Source: an uncultured Polaromonas sp. (lineage in GTDB: Bacteria; Pseudomonadota; Gammaproteobacteria; Burkholderiales; Burkholderiaceae). Taken from it: a stretch of DNA of 24,523 nucleotides. The position numbers were made by a program, and so were the translations under genes. Below are positions 22,830-24,523 of this stretch, piece after piece. The notes beneath the pieces are model-generated. The model had not been told where the DNA came from, did no database searches, and was given only the letters and a program-made list of their open reading frames with translations. Numbering within the stretch: position 1 is the stretch's first letter; each line of letters starts with the position of its first letter. The stretch is taken from assembly GCA_946479075.1 (NCBI GenBank), contig CAMLDT010000026.1, positions 1 through 24,523 of the forward strand. Reading direction: 5' to 3'.

Positions 22830-23885
22830 TCAGCCGCCGGTGGATTCCCTGACGATGAGCCAGCGTTCGCCCGCCTTGGCCATGTCCAGTGTCTTGCGGC
22901 TGGACACATTGAGCGTATCGGCACTGTAGTCCTGCTTGAATTTGGCCGTGGCCTTGCTGCCCTTGACCGACACGGAGAGGTTGCTGAGTTTGACGCTGAT
23001 GCGCGACTTGCCGACGATGCGGCTGCGGCGTTCTTCTTCCCAGGCCTTGCGCGACTGCTTGCCGGGGGTGTCGAAGTCCTTGCCATACGCGGCCAGATAA
23101 GCGGCCATGTCCTTGGCGGCCCAGGCGCTGGCCCAGGCACGCACCGCTGCTTCAACTTCTTTTTCTGCGGCACTGACCGATGCCGCAGGGGCCGGCGCGG
23201 GCTCGGGTGCCGGGGGTGTTGCCGCCGCGGGCGGTGGCGTGACCACGGCGGGCCGGGCTGGCACAGGCGCAGGGGCGGGCGCCGGTGTGGCGGCCGGCGG
23301 CGCAGGGACCGCTGCCGAAGCATTGCCTGAAGCTGGTTTTTGCGCCTTCGCGTCCGTGCCGAACAGCGTCCGGATGATGACCAGCTTGGGCTGCACGCCG
23401 GCGTTGCCGCCGTCCAGCTGCAGCGCCTTGCTGTAGGCCTGGCTGGCCAGCTTGGCATACACATCGCCCAGGTTCTCGTGGGCTGTCGCGTAGCTCGGGT
23501 TGGTGCGGATCGCCATCTCCAGCGCAGCCCTGGCCTTGTCGAACTGGTTCTGGCCGGCGTACAGCACCGCCAGGTTGTTGTAGGGCTCGGGCAGCTCCGG
23601 ATAGTCCTGGGTGATTTTGGTGAAGGTGCTGATGGCGTCGGAAGGTTTGCCGGCTTCGGTCTGGATCACGCCCTTGATGAAGCGCATTTGCGGATCGCGT
23701 GGCTTGCTGGCCAGGTACTGGTCGGCCTTGGCCATGGCCTCTGTCAGCTTGCCGGAGCGCACCAGGTCGTTCACATCGCTGTAGTCGTCGGCGTGGGCCG
23801 CCGACACCGAGAACATGGCGGCCAGGGCCAATCCGCGCAAGGTGGCCGACAGGTGTGTGCTCGAAACGGAAGCGGACTTGGACAT
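22830..23885 (-). CDS. Exported TPR protein with Pro/Ala linker and C-terminal NTF2-like domain
   Basis: This 351-residue protein begins with a signal peptide (LRGLALAAMFSVSAAHA) cleaved before DDYSD. Three or four TPR repeats cover about 33-150, including PELPEPYNNLAVLYAGQNQF and PSYATAHENLGDVYAKL. A low-complexity Pro/Ala linker follows (about 168-235), then an NTF2-like domain (AVRAWASAWAAKDMAAYLAAY to KAGERWLIVRES). The Pro/Ala linker may span peptidoglycan. The function is not known; the position before an L,D-transpeptidase-like gene with the same domain type suggests that the two act together at the cell wall. ATG 23885 is chosen for its AGAGGA ribosome site. It is the first gene of the minus-strand operon that runs to mtfA, divergent from cysS. 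Confidence 0.85.
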   Translation of the reverse strand: MSKSASVSSTHLSATLRGLALAAMFSVSAAHADDYSDVNDLVRSGKLTEAMAKADQYLASKPRDPQMRFIKGVIQTEAGKPSDAISTFTKITQDYPELPEPYNNLAVLYAGQNQFDKARAALEMAIRTNPSYATAHENLGDVYAKLASQAYSKALQLDGGNAGVQPKLVIIRTLFGTDAKAQKPASGNASAAVPAPPAATPAPAPAPVPARPAVVTPPPAAATPPAPEPAPAPAASVSAAEKEVEAAVRAWASAWAAKDMAAYLAAYGKDFDTPGKQSRKAWEEERRSRIVGKSRISVKLSNLSVSVKGSKATAKFKQDYSADTLNVSSRKTLDMAKAGERWLIVRESTGG

Positions 23886-24082
23886 ATTTCCTCTGGGACG
23901 CATTGGGGTGGCTGGCACAAAAACATGAGCCTGCAAAGGCCGGTGTCGCAGTGCGCTGCACGGGCCCTGACCAGCTGGATATACTGGGCGATTGTATCTG
24001 AGGGGTATAGTTTATTCTTGCCCCCGCTTCCAGCATTTTCAACGGTCCGGCGTTTCAAGCCGGGCTGAAATTCCAGACATTC
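23886..24082. promoter_or_regulatory. Divergent upstream region of the TPR gene operon and cysS
   Basis: This 197-bp gap should hold promoters for both directions. It is locally AT-richer at 23978-24020. Toward cysS, TATACT (23980-23985) and TATAGT (24006-24011) resemble -10 boxes; toward the TPR gene, TACAAT reads on the minus strand at 23996-23991. None has a convincing -35. No gene or strong palindrome is visible. Confidence 0.3.
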
Positions 24083-24523
24083 ATGAGCCTGCGCATTTAC
24101 AACACGCTGTCGCGTGCCGTGGAAGATTTTTCGCCGCTGGTGCCCGGGCAGGTCCGCATGTACGTGTGCGGCATGACAATTTATGACCTGTGCCACATCG
24201 GCCACGCCCGCATGATGATGGCTTTTGATGTGGTGCAGCGCTGGCTCAAGGCCAGTGGTTATGCCGTCACCTATGTGCGCAACATCACCGACATCGACGA
24301 CAAGATCATCAAGCGTGCGGTCGAGCGCGGCATCAGCATCCGCACGCTGACCGACGAGATGATTGTGGCCATGAACCAGGACATTGGTGCGCTGGGGATT
24401 GAAGCGCCGACGCTGGAGCCGCGCGCGACCGAGTACGTGCCGCAGATGCTGTCCATGATCGCGGCGCTGGAGGAGAAGGGCTTGGCCTACCGCTCCGGCA
24501 ACGGCGACGTCAACTACGCGGTG
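24083..24523 (+). CDS. cysS: Cysteinyl-tRNA synthetase (5' part, cut at window edge)
   Basis: The first 147 codons of this class I aminoacyl-tRNA synthetase are present; the frame is open at the window end. It charges tRNA-Cys with cysteine. Visible marks are [17 protein letters not shown], with the zinc-binding Cys29 and the HIGH motif at 38-41, then [16 protein letters not shown] and the following helical region of the catalytic domain. The KMSKS motif and anticodon-binding domain lie beyond the edge. The ATG at 24083 ([10 protein letters not shown]) agrees with the family start. It is divergent from the TPR operon. Confidence 0.95.
   Translation, partial: MSLRIYNTLSRAVEDFSPLVPGQVRMYVCGMTIYDLCHIGHARMMMAFDVVQRWLKASGYAVTYVRNITDIDDKIIKRAVERGISIRTLTDEMIVAMNQDIGALGIEAPTLEPRATEYVPQMLSMIAALEEKGLAYRSGNGDVNYAV

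Noticed and set aside
23107..23436. Gly/Ala-rich small plus-strand frame
   Set aside because: It is the antisense reading of the Pro/Ala linker of the TPR protein.

Overview
The window is GC-rich, densely coding DNA from a betaproteobacterium, most likely family Comamonadaceae (Polaromonas/Rhodoferax/Variovorax type). The evidence is the gene content and order (a Rieske oxygenase divergent from xseB-ispA-dxs; a TPR/L,D-transpeptidase/ppiA/ppiB/lpxH run divergent from cysS), the protein sequence style, and an intergenic repeat that I remember from this family. I see no rRNA, tRNA, CRISPR array, insertion sequence or phage gene.

Layout, left to right. (1) 1-1127, minus: 5' part of a membrane-bound multi-PAS sensor, cut by the window edge. 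(2) 1191-3157, minus: a 3-mercaptopyruvate-type sulfurtransferase and an EamA-family exporter. (3) 3262-4380, minus: a Rieske non-heme iron oxygenase without a visible reductase. (4) 4609-7712, plus: xseB, ispA and dxs, an operon that includes the entry step and the C15 step of isoprenoid synthesis. (5) 7929-10260, plus: two tandem paralogous TakP-like TRAP substrate-binding proteins. They converge, across two strong terminators, on dctQM (12962-10535, minus), the membrane part of a TRAP transporter. (6) 13145-18636: a selenoneine biosynthesis locus. senC (selenophosphate synthase, selD homologue) and senB (selenosugar-forming glycosyltransferase) overlap by 4 nt on the minus strand. senA (EgtB-like C-Se bond-forming enzyme) lies on the plus strand. 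Between senB and senA sits a gene that looks like only the N-terminal part of a PilL/ChpA chemosensory kinase. (7) 18681-23885, minus: mtfA, lpxH, ppiB, ppiA, an L,D-transpeptidase-like protein and a TPR protein, almost without gaps or overlapping, an envelope-related operon. (8) 24083 to the end, plus: 5' part of cysS.

How the parts work together. SenC makes selenophosphate, SenB uses it to make a selenosugar, and SenA attaches the selenium to hercynine to give selenoneine. This pathway is known, so the cluster itself is not new. Its layout here is unusual: senA is divergent and separated from senBC by a truncated chemosensory gene, and the senA upstream region holds three successive perfect inverted repeats. 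The two TakP-like genes share a promoter-proximal element (GGGAAAACCC about 26 nt before TACAAT). A roughly 49-bp dispersed repeat occurs twice in the window, and one copy supplies the stop codon and last codons of mtfA. All functions come from reading sequence motifs by eye; no search was run.
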